Shown piece after piece: positions 13,366 through 26,006 of a stretch of 64,000 nt of DNA (within the stretch, counting starts at the first letter, position 1; the number at the start of each line of letters is the position of its first letter). The DNA is taken from assembly GCA_021234535.1 (NCBI GenBank), contig CM037842.1, positions 26,101,106 to 26,165,105 of the forward strand. Reading direction: 5' to 3'. The stretch is from Stichopus chloronotus (lineage: Eukaryota; Echinodermata; Holothuroidea; Aspidochirotida; Stichopodidae). Below the pieces are notes generated by a model that searched no databases, was not told where the DNA came from, and worked only from the letters and a program-made list of their open reading frames with translations. The position numbers and the translations under genes were made by a program.

Positions 13366-16300
13366 ATGGTGCTAGACCCACATTGTACTGTTCATCTGGC
13401 TGTGAGTAACTTATTTATGATGTTACTATACACACACTCACTTAAAGGAGGATTGGGAGTTGTAAAATACATCTTACATTTTACTTTTTGCTCTCTATTT
13501 CTCCAAGTGGAGAAGAAACATATCTATTCAACAGATTTGTGGTCAAAAGGGGTTATGCTAATGGCAACCTGTGTTTTATGCTTTTCTTTAACTTTGCAGG
13601 AAGAATGTTGTTGATTGAAGGCTATCAATGTCTACCTCCAGAGTCCAGGTAAACATTGATAACCTTCGACCTAACTACTTTCCACTTCCAAGCTTAAGGG
13701 GAGGCATAAAAGACGTACTCATGAATATTATCTTGCGGACCACTACATAAGCAAAATTCAAATTGTAACGGTTTTTTCTCTCTATTGGTGGCTCTGTCTA
13801 ACAAAATTTGTCATTGGCAGATCCTATTTTACAATGGATGTCCTGTATGCATCTACTCGATTTGGAGAAAGAAATTGCAAAAAGTTATGTCGGATGTATT
13901 TTACAACTTCCTACCTTCGTTTAAGAGTCCTGCAGTTTTGAATGTTTTTGTCAGTGGAGTGTGCTTGTGAAATGTGAACTGCATGTACAGTAATGGGGCC
14001 TTCTGAAGTGGATTTACACTACAGATCTACGTAAACTGTGTCAGTATGTACCAAGGCAGGGTATTATGTTGATGAAATACTCTGTAACCTGCCATGTATT
14101 ACAGTGTGAAAAAAAAATTTGTGGTCCTTTTTGATAATTTTTTTTTTTCAGATTCACAAATAAATCATTATTCTGATGTTATGAATCTATTTTGTATTTA
14201 AAGCAAATCAAAGTTTGAAAAGCTTTTCTAGGATGTTTTGCAGAAACTTCTTCAGGCTGTCAGTACAGTAGCAACAGCACAGTGGATTTAATATGCCATC
14301 AATTTATTGCTCATGCAGTTGTTATGAGATTTTCCTTCTCCATGTTGTGGCAGGTCTGTTCACACAAAGTTCTTCTCTGTCTGTCATTGGGCCATCAAAT
14401 TTAATACATAGATTTTCGTTTGTGGGAGCTCTGGTGGATAATGAAGCATCTCAGAATACACAGTAGGTCAGTTGTTTTAAGCAAACAAGTTTCATTTTGA
14501 TGGGAATTAAAAACAAACAATGCCTTTCAATTATGTACTTTTAATTTCATGTGAAAGCCCTTTGTATGTTTTTTTTTTTTGTACAGTGCAGCATTTACAG
14601 TACAATACAGGTCAGTAAGTTCAGCATGTACTCTACAGCACAACACAACACAGAAGAGACAGCATAGCACATTACAAGTGCATTACATTACAGTACATTA
14701 GAGTCCAGTACAGTAACATCACTGTACCCACAGTACATGAATGTCATTGCTAATCTACTATGTACATTTATCATGGAAGTATTTTGATTCGAACCGAAAT
14801 GTTTTCATCGATGATTCGATGGTGAACTTTAAACTTGCGACACACTGTACCAAGAAGTCACTGGTTAAACCTGATGCAAATACTAGTTAGATACTCCATC
14901 ATGATAATTTCTAAGAATCACTTTGCGTGAAAAACGAGTGCGCATCGTTGACCGAAGTTAATCCTTTTACACAGAGTATTCCACGCAAAGTGAACCAGTG
15001 AGCCACATTCTGTCCTTATCAAAAACATGTATTTTTTTCATCCCTTTTCGTGAACCAGGATATGTGCGTCCATCTTCATCAAGATGGGGTATCTCCTTAT
15101 AGAAAATCTCAAATCCAATATTCTTTCAATAAAAATTAACGGATGTCTTTTTACCACTTCTTTTGCTTGCCCGTGTGGCGTGTTTTTGTCCTTTATCAAG
15201 TCTGCGCTATGTTATGTCAGTGTGAGTATGGTGTCTTTCCCCGCTAAAAATAGCTCACCAGTGGAGGATAACTCAATAAATTCTTCAGAAAGAGAGAGAT
15301 AAAGAGAGAGAGAGAGGAGGAGGCGGGTGAGCGTTGTCTTCTTCAGTAGAGATTAATTCGATGAAGAGCGAAGAGTTTTAACGTAGATTAAAATCTAGGT
15401 GGCAGAAGACTGGTACTGTAAATACCATTTAGGGAAATTGATATCTTCTCATAGGTTGGAGCTTGATATCAGCTATCACCATTTTTTTTTTCTCATTTTA
15501 TGTGGTCCAGTAAATGATCCTGTTTCGATTAAATTTCACCTGGTTTCATCTCAGTGGCCAGTGGTTTGCTTCATCAAACTCCTGAGATAACTGATAAAGC
15601 AGATGTGCACAGGGACTGTTTGGTTGTGAATTACAACAGCCATCGTATGTTGTGATTGATGGTTACAACATTTTGGTCTTCAGTCAAAAAAACACGTTTA
15701 GTCATTTTCCTAGTATCCTATCCACACTGTAATCTTTTGATATCAATATTGTTCAGTACAGCAGTTTACAGCAACTTCAGATAAGCCATGTTTAAGAAAA
15801 CAGGCGGTGCTTCTAATAGGGTGTGGCTCTCATGCCAGACCTGGGGTATGCTGAAAATCCTGGACACATGTCTGATATATCTTTTAATAGATGCATGTCA
15901 ATGTGTGCCCCCCCCCAGCCTATTGCTAGACACTGTCAGTGCCCCACAGCATGGCAGCATGTAACACGTACAACCAAGGCTGGTATCAGTTATTTTCTCA
16001 GTCCTATTGTCAGACATACAGCATAATGCTGAATCGCAATCGGCCAGTCAAGTACGTTAGTAGAACCTGAAGAATCTGGCAGACCGTTCCACAGGTGCAT
16101 GTAGTCGTCTGTATGTCTGAATAGAGCACATGTTATTATCGTGTGTACCTAACCTGCCATCATGTCCACACTTTGATCACGGTGGCCTACAGTGTCCTGG
16201 GATTGTGACAGCTGTGAGAGTATAGATAAAGACTGTTTGATTAAGCAATGATGTGAAGTATACAGTACCTTTAAGTATTTTAGTGTGTTCTGAGTAGAAA

Positions 16301-18180
16301 TTTATAGATTCATTGAGTTGGTTCACAAAACTCGTGATAGTTTGTCATCACACCTGCTGAGTATGACTCATTCTGTATGTTGATGGTAAGAAAATGGTTA
16401 AACTTAGAGATCCTGCAAATCCGACACACAATTGAAGCGAGCAACAATGATAGGGTAATTAGTATGCAAAATCACTGGTGGCACATCTGTGACCAGACAC
16501 TTTCTGCTATAGCTATACTACTATACCATGTATACAGTACCTGAGTGCAAATACTGTACATTTTTCTTATTTTCAGTCGCGAACAGAAACATATACACAG
16601 TATATGTTTATAGACTATTGAGGTTACTTAGAAGTATTGGCATTCAATTGTTTCCTTCATACTGCACTCAGCGTAAATTATATCAACTCAATGAGCCCCT
16701 TGAAGGCAGTATTTTGCATGAGAACACCTACTGTATTTCACATCATTTTGTTATGTCCATGCAGTTTGCAAAACAATGCTGACACAAAGTATTAATTACA
16801 CTTTAGGACATTCTCCTTCAGTTTTCCCCTCAAAGAGCCTTAATTACTGAAAAATTAAGGCACATACTTTATTCTCAAGCAATTCTCCGCCTTAAGATTT
16901 GTTTCTTTGACATTAATCACATGCAGCCACTTTTTCAAATTCAGCCGATCGCTGGAGTGATGTTTATTCACGAGCATCGGTTAAACTAGATTCGTTCACC
17001 GATGTCAATCTCAAACGCTGCGTTGTTGCATTGCATGCATAGTATACTGATGTGTACCGTACAAACATTTGTGGAAGAAAATTAGTGCCAAGTTAGAGCT
17101 TTAGAAGCTGTTCCTATAATTCAACAACCTGAACTCTTATATAATTTTCATAACTTGGGAGTAGTTTTTCATGACTTTGTAACAGAGAGTAGCTTAAGTA
17201 CTGTACTAAGAATGCAAAGGAAAGAGCTGTACTTTACTCCTTTTTTTTTATGTCTCCATTTCAAGTTGGAATTTGGTATGTAGGCTCGTGCTCATAATGT
17301 CTGTAGAAACAGGACACTGTTTTACAGCCGTTACTGTTCATAAAATCACAGTGATGGATGCAAAACACCTCTTTAAGGCACACATTGGACAGCCCAGTAG
17401 AATACTACTTCAAGGCAAGCTTGGACCTCATCAGATCATTAACAATTAACATGACAGCCATAATTCTGTACCTGGGTAAAACTGGTCAAGAATCTCAAAA
17501 ATGATCTGACGTTTTACGACATTTTCCCGGCGGCAATCGTAATGTTCCATCGTGTTCGATTGATAGTGCGGAGGCAAGGAAAACCTTCTGTCCAGAACTT
17601 CAAAATGATATCTAGGGATCAAATTATCCACAGAACTTATGACCAGAGATATAAATGTGACAATTTTACAAAGAAAGAAATTTGAAGCGGTGACATAATA
17701 TCATTGACATACAGTAAAACTAAGTACCTGTTTTAGAGGTCAATAAAGTAAATCCTGTAATTTTTCTTGTATTGAGTAGAACTATTAAGTCTTTTTCCCA
17801 GAAGACATTACATTTTGGATAATTACCAGTGATTAGACAGTACACTGATTGTAATATATAGCCTGTTGGTAACTTTTTTCTGATGGTATTCCGGTATTTA
17901 CGTATCTAATCCTGTAGTTTTGAGTCGTTCTTGAGTGCGAGTTGAGTGTGCTTTTGAAACATAAACTAGGAACGGTACAAATGGGGCCTGCTATAGTAGG
18001 TACTGTAGATTGTGGATGTCAACAATTTCTATATAAACCATCAGGGTATCAAGTTGATGGCAAGTATTTTGTAACATCACCTGTGACCGTACGAAAGGAA
18101 GTTTTGAAGTCATTCCTTGCCGAAGGCATGTGTGAGTGCGTGTGTGACTGTGTGTTTGTTTATATACATGTGTAATTGGC
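13366..18180. other. Intergenic, no supported gene
   Basis: AT-rich. Contains a CAGTACA-rich simple stretch (about 14580-14760), a GA-rich microsatellite at 15289-15323, and several short chance frames. Nothing with domain motifs or paired splice signals was seen. Confidence 0.5.
15289..15323. repeat. (GA)n microsatellite
   Basis: Purine-only GA-rich run, interrupted once by GATAAA and followed by GGAGGAGG. Confidence 0.85.
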
Positions 18181-18475
18181 TCAAAAACATGGCATCTTGA
18201 GATGTGAAAGTTGCAGGAATTTCAGACATGGTGTGTAGGTTGTCCATTATGAGTAGATAATCCTTATTGTTTTTCTCCAGAAGTCAAAAGGTCATTATGA
18301 GTTGTTAACAGAGGTGGACGACTAAAAACCCGTACAAGGAAGATATCTCTGAAGCAGTCAATGTCGCTGGAATTTCAAAATGAAAAATTAATAGCTACTG
18401 TATTGATGACAATGTTGGTCAAAGGTCGCTTGAGGTCAGGAGAGGTCATAGTTTGAAAACATGGTAAATATGGTC
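18181..18475. repeat. Two units of the AGGTCA-type dispersed repeat
   Basis: Two units about 137 bases apart share the order: TGTGTAGGTTGTCCATTATGAG, GTAGATAATCC, TATTGTTTTT, then GTCAAAAGGTCA. The second keeps GTCAAAGGTCGCTTGAGGTCA with a further AGGTCA downstream. They are diverged relatives of the array at 23.7-24.8 kb. Confidence 0.6.
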
Positions 18476-20540
18476 CTTTTTCCCTCCACGAATAAGACCA
18501 ATACAGTAGATCACTAAATCCTATGATTTTGGTGTTAATGTCTCTGCTCATTATAACAACACAGTTCTTACCTTAAAGGCGATTGGTCATCTTTTGATAT
18601 CACTGTCAAGATCCGCGATAACTCTCCGCAAATGTTTCAAGTTTTCTGTTAGTCTTCGCATGTACTTTGTGTACAGGTAGCTCGTGAATATTTCTAGTAT
18701 GACAGCGATTGAAACAGTATATACCCACATGCATAACCTATGTTCCATCGCTTTAACCGTCAAAGAGCAGCCATATAAACCAGTGACGTTAGCACAGAGT
18801 TACTGTATGAAGAAGAGACAATACTTTACGTGAAAAATTTATAGCATGACCAATTACCTATGAGTGCATTACCGTCAATAACTGTAGCATATTAAGGGGT
18901 TGTTGCCAGTAAGTGTAACATGTTTGAAATATTACAAGCACTCCATTGTCAGGTACAGTTGCCATGGAAAAAAACCTTTTGTAATGTTGTACTGTACCTG
19001 TAAGAAATTAGTTGCCAGAAGCCTTTTGAAAAAAAGCAACATCTTTTTTTGGCCACTCACCAGATTCAAAGCACTTTTTTTTGTTTTTCAGGGAGTTACA
19101 CTGTACAGTCATGTAAAATTTCCAGCTCAGCTTTTCTCTAGATGTGAGACTAATTACCGTAGAAGAGTGAAACGCGCAACCTTTTTAACGACTTGAAAGC
19201 CCAGTGGTAATTTTAATGCGGGCGATGAAGTTCAAATGCAATTTACAGATGGTTAGAAGTTGGCAAAGAGCTTAAGACACCCAGTGAGGTGGCTTTAACA
19301 TAATGGCATTCCTCACCAACTTCTGGTTTTTTCAGGTGCCACTTAAAGGGGCTTGTGGAATATATTCGATTTAAAGTTACAAGAATTTAGACCAGTACAA
19401 CTACCACATGGCAATGCTAATCATTAGAGTAACTAATAGTCAAGTTTTGCATCCACTGGTTATTAAAATTGTCAAAATATTTGAATTTTTGACTTGACTT
19501 GTGCTGGCTGTGTGCATAGGAATTATACTGAATGTGAAAACTGTCTGGTCATGTATCTTCCAAAATCAACCTGAATAGTTAATTATTCACTCATTAATGT
19601 TCATTGGTATGACACACAGAGATTCTCTCAGTTTGACCATTTGTCCTTAGCATGTGAAAGAAATTTGGCAGGTTTGGAAACAGTTTAGTGAATTTCACAA
19701 AACAGTTCAGTGAGCCCCGATAAGCGTGTTCAAGTGTTTACTATAAATGGAAAATTGTGAAGAGGGATGTTCACCACAAATGCACACATTCTACCACCAC
19801 AAATGAATGAGGTCACATTACAGTAGATGTGAGTGGGATCTGATCCAGCTGTGGACATTTTAGACCCAACCATTTCTTGTTGTGTGCCAAATTTAGACCA
19901 AACGTGGGAAATTCCACCCTGCAGAAAGTGTACAGTTACAGGCAAAAGCTGCATAGTGAAAGGTAAGACAGGCACGCACCATTTTGTTTTTTCATTCTAA
20001 CTGGATGAAAGTGTTAAGACGATGAGTGAATAGAGATGTGAACTTCATTTAGTATTAATTTCGATACATTTAGATGAATTTATTTGACAAATTGTCTGCT
20101 GTCATTTCAGTCAACGTTTAAAGGTAGAATTAGTCTCGTTAACCCCTTTGCACGTAGCGATACAGTGAAGGTCCGTCCTCGAGGGTAAACTACTGAGCTT
20201 AATCATGTGTATGATGTACTGTAGCTCTGCCATTTGATCTGCACACACCTACAGTAGCCTACAGTAGGTGCCATACACACTGTTTGTTTGCCTTCAGAGA
20301 GGGCATCCTTGTTTGTCGTTATGAGACGTCAGTGCCGCAGGTGTTGAAGGAAATAGAAAAAAAAACATCAAATATTTGTCCACTATATGATGTGATACTT
20401 TTCTGGTTTCCAACATTGTAAATCAATAGTTCTATATACTTTGTACTGCAAGTACCAAAAAATTCTAAGCAATTTTGCAACACTTCCCAGTATTTTTTTT
20501 TTTGCAGACCTTGATCACTCTATCATTCTTACTGTATCCA
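18476..20540. other. Intergenic, nothing recognised
   Basis: AT-rich single-copy-looking sequence. Open frames are short, and no exon or repeat structure was detected. Confidence 0.5.
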
Positions 20541-20544
20541 ATCA

Positions 20545-20830
20545 TGATTTAGATCAAGCAGAAACCTCATTAGGAGTGATAAACAGTACCATGGACCAAG
20601 GTAAAAACCTCCCTGGTAGTGATAAATGACACCCTGGATCAACCTCCCCTGGGAGCAGTGATAAGCAACACCCTGGATCAAAGCAAAAACCCTGATTGGG
20701 AGTGATAAAGAGCACCTTGCATCAAAGTATACGTCTTCCTTGGAGTGGTGAACAGCACCTTGGATCAAAACCAATAGCCCCAAAGAGTGATAAATGGCAC
20801 CTTGGATCAAGCAGTAATATACAGTATCTG
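20545..20830. repeat. Minisatellite, about 43 bp unit, 6 copies
   Basis: GTGATAAA...CACCTTGGATCAA-type units start near 20576, 20619, 20658, 20702, 20745 and 20787 (spacings 43, 39, 44, 43, 42). The repeat makes an antisense frame with recurring LIQGAIYHS-like peptides. Unit length is mostly not a multiple of three, so this is a by-product. Confidence 0.75.
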
Positions 20831-23730
20831 CTGATCCTCTTTTCATGCTCAAGTCTGATCACCACCTGGATAAAATCAGATGATCATATCAAAATTTATT
20901 TAAGCCTCCTCAGTTGGTACATTGGCATTGAGTTCAAAATTTCATTGAACTGCTTTGTTTTCATTCATTCATATTGTAGACATGTACAGTATACTCCTTG
21001 CTAACACTTTTGCACTGTTTAACTCTGCCCTTTGCACTAAGTTCCAGCACGGCGCCCTCTCTAATCGAAATTAGCCGCGTTTAACTATCGCTTCAATAGC
21101 CTTAGCATGTTTCAGTAATGACTTTGAAATAATTGCTCACAGAGTGGAAGATGCTACTACAAATACCAGCATTCTTGTGTTCTTTGTATTTTCATGCATA
21201 GGAAGTTCTGTTACAAGAAATTTTCTTAAAACTCCCTACAAGACACGGCTCCTTCAAGATAACCAGTGAGTTGTGGGGAATCTTTTGAAGTTTAGTATAG
21301 ATGAACAGTAGCATGATCTTTGACCCTAGAACTTGAACAATTTTTCTCTGTGAGAATAGGTAGAGTGTTTGTCATTGCTCGCAAAGAAGGCTTCATTCAC
21401 ACCACGTCTTTATTTTGTTACCTCTGACATAATTGGTTCTTTAGCACACTTTTACATCAAGATTTTAAACAACTTTTTTCCCCTTGGGCAACAATACAGC
21501 ATCTGATCGATGGTTTGCAACAAGCACTTTGCTGACATGTTACTGGATGTGTTTTCTAGAGGCAAGCACCTGGTGCCATAAAACCTCCCTTCACACAAGT
21601 GACAAACAACCAAATCACATTTACCGTGTATGTACATTAAATGTCAAATTTGTGATTTTAGGCTGCCTTTAAGCTGCATATCGGCAAAGAAGGAACTGTT
21701 GGTCTAAATCTATGTTGCTTTTTGTAGCTGACTCTTAGATTCCCTGCCGTTTTGATGCATAACTTGGACTCAAATTGCTCCTTGAACAACTTGTCACCCC
21801 ACCTCTCATCGAAAATTATGAAAGCAACCCTACATGTTTATATTTAGATCTGTTTGTGCAGTGAATTAACTGCTAGGAGGGTTCATGAATATAAACATTT
21901 GCAATAAGAACTGTGTTTAGCAGTGTGGCATCTTCTAAATTTGGGTTAAGTACAGTTTTGCCCAAAGCCCTTGGGAGGAAGTAAGGGATGAAAATAGTAG
22001 GCTGCAATCATCGCACAGATTAATATTTATCATTCAATAGCATGTAAGGGGTTAGTGAAAGGTTACAAATGGCATTCCATAAAAATCATTCCAGCTTATT
22101 TTTGACTCGACTGGAAGGAAAATAGGCAATGTTTTTAGCACAGTGATCTTGGTTTTAAAGAGTCTGCAACTTGTTTGGATAGTGTTATGATGGAGGTATG
22201 GTTTTTATCATGGGTGTGGATCATGGGGGAAGGGAACATGTCCCCCTCACTTTTTTGTAAGGCCATCCAATAAGGCCCCCCCACTTTTCAAAATGATGAA
22301 ACCTAAAACAATATGACATAGACTGCAAAATTGGCACTACATTTAATACCTAAATTTTAACCAGATATTCCACCATTTGCCATATAGACACCTTCAAAAT
22401 ATCCCTCTCCCCTTTACTGTAGATCCCTTACCCAATGGAGCAATTCGTAAATGGTGAAAGCCCCCCCTCACTTTTAGAGATGGATCCGCTCCGTATTTTA
22501 CACATTGGGCTGCCATGTTGGTTGCAGTAAGTTCAACAAAAGATAGGCTACTGTATGTATGTATGAAACAGTCATGTTAGCAATGTCAATTAGTATAAAT
22601 TACCACCATTTAAGGGACGGTCAGCGTGTGTGATGTATATCTGTTTGGCCCAGGCCAAATGTAATGATGCTATTCCCATGTGTGAAGATTCATATTTCAC
22701 TGTTTAATTCTAAGTTACTGTACCATGATTAAAAGGAAGTTAATGCTTCACTCCTCACTTACCTGTCTCTATGCAACAAGTGCAGTTCTCATCTACCGTG
22801 CCCCAGGAGTAACCTTTGACACCGCCTCTGGTGCCATCCATCTTGATACTGGACTAGCGCCCCCTTCCCATTCTGCCAGTCAGTAAAACCACATCATATC
22901 TCACATTACGTTCAGTGTGGTCACAGATTGCTACCCACCACTGAATGCACAGCGTCGACTTCACACGAAATGCACTTCAGAGTCCGATTAATATTGCCAA
23001 TTAGCAAATTGGATTTTTACCCATCATGCCCCTCTGCTTGATTATAGCACTGGTTGCTAAGGTGTCAAATGCAGTGTAATATCTTCAACTTCCCCTACAG
23101 TACCGTGGGTCAGTATCTGGATCATCAGGTCGTTGACTCTGTGGAATATTACGTGAAAGTTGCAGCACTCGCTGTATCCTGGACGTGGTCGTTGAACTCA
23201 CACTAACACTAGGCAGATGTAACCTGGATAAGGTCTGCACTGTGCTTTATTTTTAAGCACTGCAGGTGTAACTGGTTTGGTGCACTCTGACTGAAAGTTG
23301 CTTGTAGCAAGCAGCTGGGTGATACCTAGGATTTGAAAAAAAAAAGAAAGAAAAAAAAACAGACTATACTTTAAGCAGGTTTAGAGGCCTGGTTTTGACT
23401 TACTTCATGCTTTATTTGCCTCACAGAAACTCTGACATTTGGGTTCAAGAAGATCGTTTGATTTTTCCCAGTCAGTACTGCATTCAACGCATTTACTAAT
23501 TCACTCCTTACCTGTCACCTGCAACTGTTGCAATCTAATGTATTTTGCACCAAGATCCACTTGGTACTTTTTATACTTTTCTGTACTTACCCCAGGTCTT
23601 CTTCATGACCATTGATGGACGCTGTCCCCCTTCATTCTTCTCAATTTCAGCTGTTATGTGGAAGCCTTGCTACAGCAATATCAAAATCCTGCATGCAGTG
23701 TTATTGCCGATATAGATAAATAATATTTTT
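20831..23730. other. Intergenic with a C-rich dispersed repeat fragment
   Basis: Mostly unrecognised AT-rich DNA. Around 22210-22500 the sequence alternates ...GTCCCCCTCACTTTT..., GGCCCCCCCACTTTT... and GCCCCCCCTCACTTTT..., which looks like a piece of an old transposable element. No gene is supported. Confidence 0.4.
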
Positions 23731-23731
23731 T

Positions 23732-24770
23732 ATTCCTTGCCAAAGGCCAAAGGCAGGCAAGGAATCTATGCGATGGTGATGTGTGTGTATGTGACACTGC
23801 TTGTAAACACGATATCTCAAGAAGGATAATCATGGGAAGGGTAATCAAGGGTAATCATGACTGACTGCATACTAAGTGTGTGGGTTGGTCATACTGAGTA
23901 GATGATTCCTACCGTCTGTGGTGGCAGTCAAAGGTCATTTGAGGTCACCAGAGGTCAAAATGTGAAAACGTAAATAATATCTCCAGAAGTGTAACTGTGA
24001 CTGATGTTATACTTGGTGTGTGGCTTGGAAATACTGAACACAGGAGCCCTATTGTTCTTGGTGAAGGTCAAAGGTTATTTGACATCACCAGAGATCAAAC
24101 TGTATAAACCTTGTAAATGCAGTATATCCAGTAGGGTACCTTGACTGGTGTCATACTTAGTGTGTGGGTTGGTAAGTACTGAGTAGACTTCTTTTGTTTT
24201 TGGTGGAAGTCAAAGGTCATTTGAGTTCATCAGAGGTCAAACAGTAAAAACCTTGTGACCTTATTCTGCAGAAGGGTAATGTTGAGTGATGTCATATTTG
24301 ATGTTTGAATTTATCATACTGGTTAGGTGATCCCTATTGTTTTTGCTGGAATCAAAGGTCATTTGAGGTCAAATTCGGATCCTGAGAAGTGTAACACGGG
24401 GGGCATCTTATATTTAGCAGCATGTGGATTGCCCATATTGAGGAGATGACACCTGCTGATTTTGGTGGAGGTCAGAGGTTATTTACAGTCACCAGAAGTC
24501 AAAAGGTCAAAATCATGTTAACTCCTGTATCTCAGAAAGACACTCTGTTAGTGATCTCAAACTTTGCACATGTCAATCGCTCATATTCAGTATTTAGTAG
24601 TCAAAATCTTTTAAACCCTTCATCTCAAGAAGGTCAATTGTGAGGGATTTCATGCTTAGTATGTATATTGCCCATGTTGAATAGATGATTTCTATCAAGT
24701 TTAACATGTTTGTGTTTTTATAGGAGGTGAAAGGTCATTTTGAGTTCAATGTTCATTAATATGTTGTTCC
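23732..24770. repeat. Degenerate tandem array of about 140 bp units with AGTCAAAGGTCA core
   Basis: The block opens with a 10-base inverted repeat (ATTCCTTGCC at 23732-23741, GGCAAGGAAT at 23756-23765) and then GATATCTCAAGAAGG. The core GTCAAAGGTCATTTGA-like phrase recurs near 23927, 24067, 24209, 24351, 24471 and 24727 (spacings 140, 142, 142, 120, 256). Each is preceded by GTGTGGGTTGG...ACTGAGTAGATGA and TATTGTTTTTGGTGG, and followed by (A)GAGGTCAAA. It ends about 180 bases upstream of exon 1. AGGTCA direct repeats are known half-sites for nuclear receptors; function here is not shown. Confidence 0.75.
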
Positions 24771-24976
24771 AAGAACAGTAACTGCAGTTGATGTCATATG
24801 TTTCATGTGCGTAATTTACACTTGTGATAATATAATCATATGGCAAGGTATCACAAAGCCTTTCTGGTCTTTGTCAAGATTTTGAGACCCAGGATGAAGG
24901 TAAACCTGTGACTAATCCTAGAAGTCTGCTATTGTTCTTTCCCAGATTGTTCCATTTTTGGTATCGGAGTCGTACC

Positions 24977-25868
24977 ATGCTACAATATGTGGAGGAGGCT
25001 GATGAATTTGTTACAATTAACCTGGAATCGGACAGCTGCCAGCTCTGTTACCGGGACTCTGGCGAAGAGGTGACACCTTGCAAAATATGCGATAACCTCC
25101 TCAAAAATGGTCCCGTCCACTTTGGATTCAACGACATGCGGGGCATCCTCCACGCTAACAAGCTGGGCCACGAACATTGCTTCAAAGAAGAACACTATGA
25201 GATGCTCCAGCAGTCCTTCAGGGACGGCCTGCCCCTGTCGAACGTTCAGTCGATCAACCACCGGAGTCTTAGAGTACCAACCAATCACATCCACGCCTCA
25301 TCCTTGCCAAAACCAACTCAGCTCAGCCTGGATTGGATGAACAACTTTCAGAACAGAATCAAGTCACACAGTAACCCCAGCACAAGATCCAGCAGTCCTA
25401 TCCATCTTGGACGGAGAGGTTCAAACCCCTTCTCGAATGAACAGTTGCTGGAGCTGAGGAGAAACTCTGCGCGGTATCTCTTTGGCGAGAATTCGCCTGA
25501 ATTTGAACAGTATCTGAACCAAAATGTGCCTTCAGAGAACTTCGCAGAAGATCACTTTTCTCGGTTTGAGGGGAAAAGCGAAAAAGAGACTCCGACCATT
25601 GAGCTGAATAAGATTCCTTTGGTCATTAAAAACAAGACGTTTTGGAATCTTCCTGTGCCTTTCAACACAAATAGTAATAATCCGGTCAAGAAGGACGACA
25701 GCAAAGCTGTCACGAAGAGCCCCCTCTCTGGGATTAAAGATAGCTTCATCTCCGGGAAGAGAAAGAAAGATTGGGACAAAGTGGATGCCAACCAGAACGA
25801 GAATGATCAGATCAAAGATCAGCTGAAGAAGGTTAATACTGTGGCCTCTTCATACACAAAGAGTGAAT
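24977..25868 (+). CDS. Coding exon 1: putative zinc-binding N-terminus and disordered middle (residues 1-297)
   Basis: The exon probably begins at 24946, after a tract ending tttcccag. The chosen start is the ATG at 24977, with A at -3 (taccATG), opening MLQYVEEADEF. The frame is also open upstream, so a 5' coding exon is possible. Residues 21-38 hold C21-x2-C24-x10-C35-x2-C38, followed by H48, H59, H65, H67 and C68. This could form one or two zinc sites. It recalls half of a PHD or treble-clef finger, but the later spacing fits no family I can name. Residues about 100-297 are rich in Ser, Asn, Lys and Glu and look disordered, except for a short helix-like stretch (EQLLELRRNSARYLF). Codon use and the 297-codon open frame stand out sharply from the flanking DNA. 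If intron 1 were retained, the protein would end after five more residues, at 25885. Molecular function is unknown. Confidence 0.8.
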
Positions 25869-25882
25869 GTAAGTACAGTTTG

Positions 25883-26006
25883 TAATAATTCATATGTACT
25901 GTAATAATCCATATGTACTGTAATAATCCATAGCTACTGTAGTAATCTATATAGTAATCCATATGTACTGTAATAATCCATATGTACTGTAATAATCCAT
26001 ATGTAC
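25883..26006. repeat. Minisatellite of 18-19 bp (AATCCATATGTACTGTAAT)
   Basis: About six to seven units of TAATAATCCATATGTACTG-type sequence start 14 bases after the exon 1 donor. The array resumes at 27406-27490 on the far side of a 1.4 kb transposon, so the transposon split one array. Confidence 0.85.

Noticed and set aside
20529..20852. 107-codon antisense frame with repeated LIQGAIYHS-like peptides
   Set aside because: It is the translation of a 43 bp minisatellite. The unit is mostly not a multiple of three and there is no splice or start context.
24908..24976. In-frame GTG start and upstream extension of exon 1
   Set aside because: An acceptor (tttcccag) falls at 24945 inside this stretch, and animal nuclear genes do not normally start at GTG. 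The ATG at 24977 has a good context.
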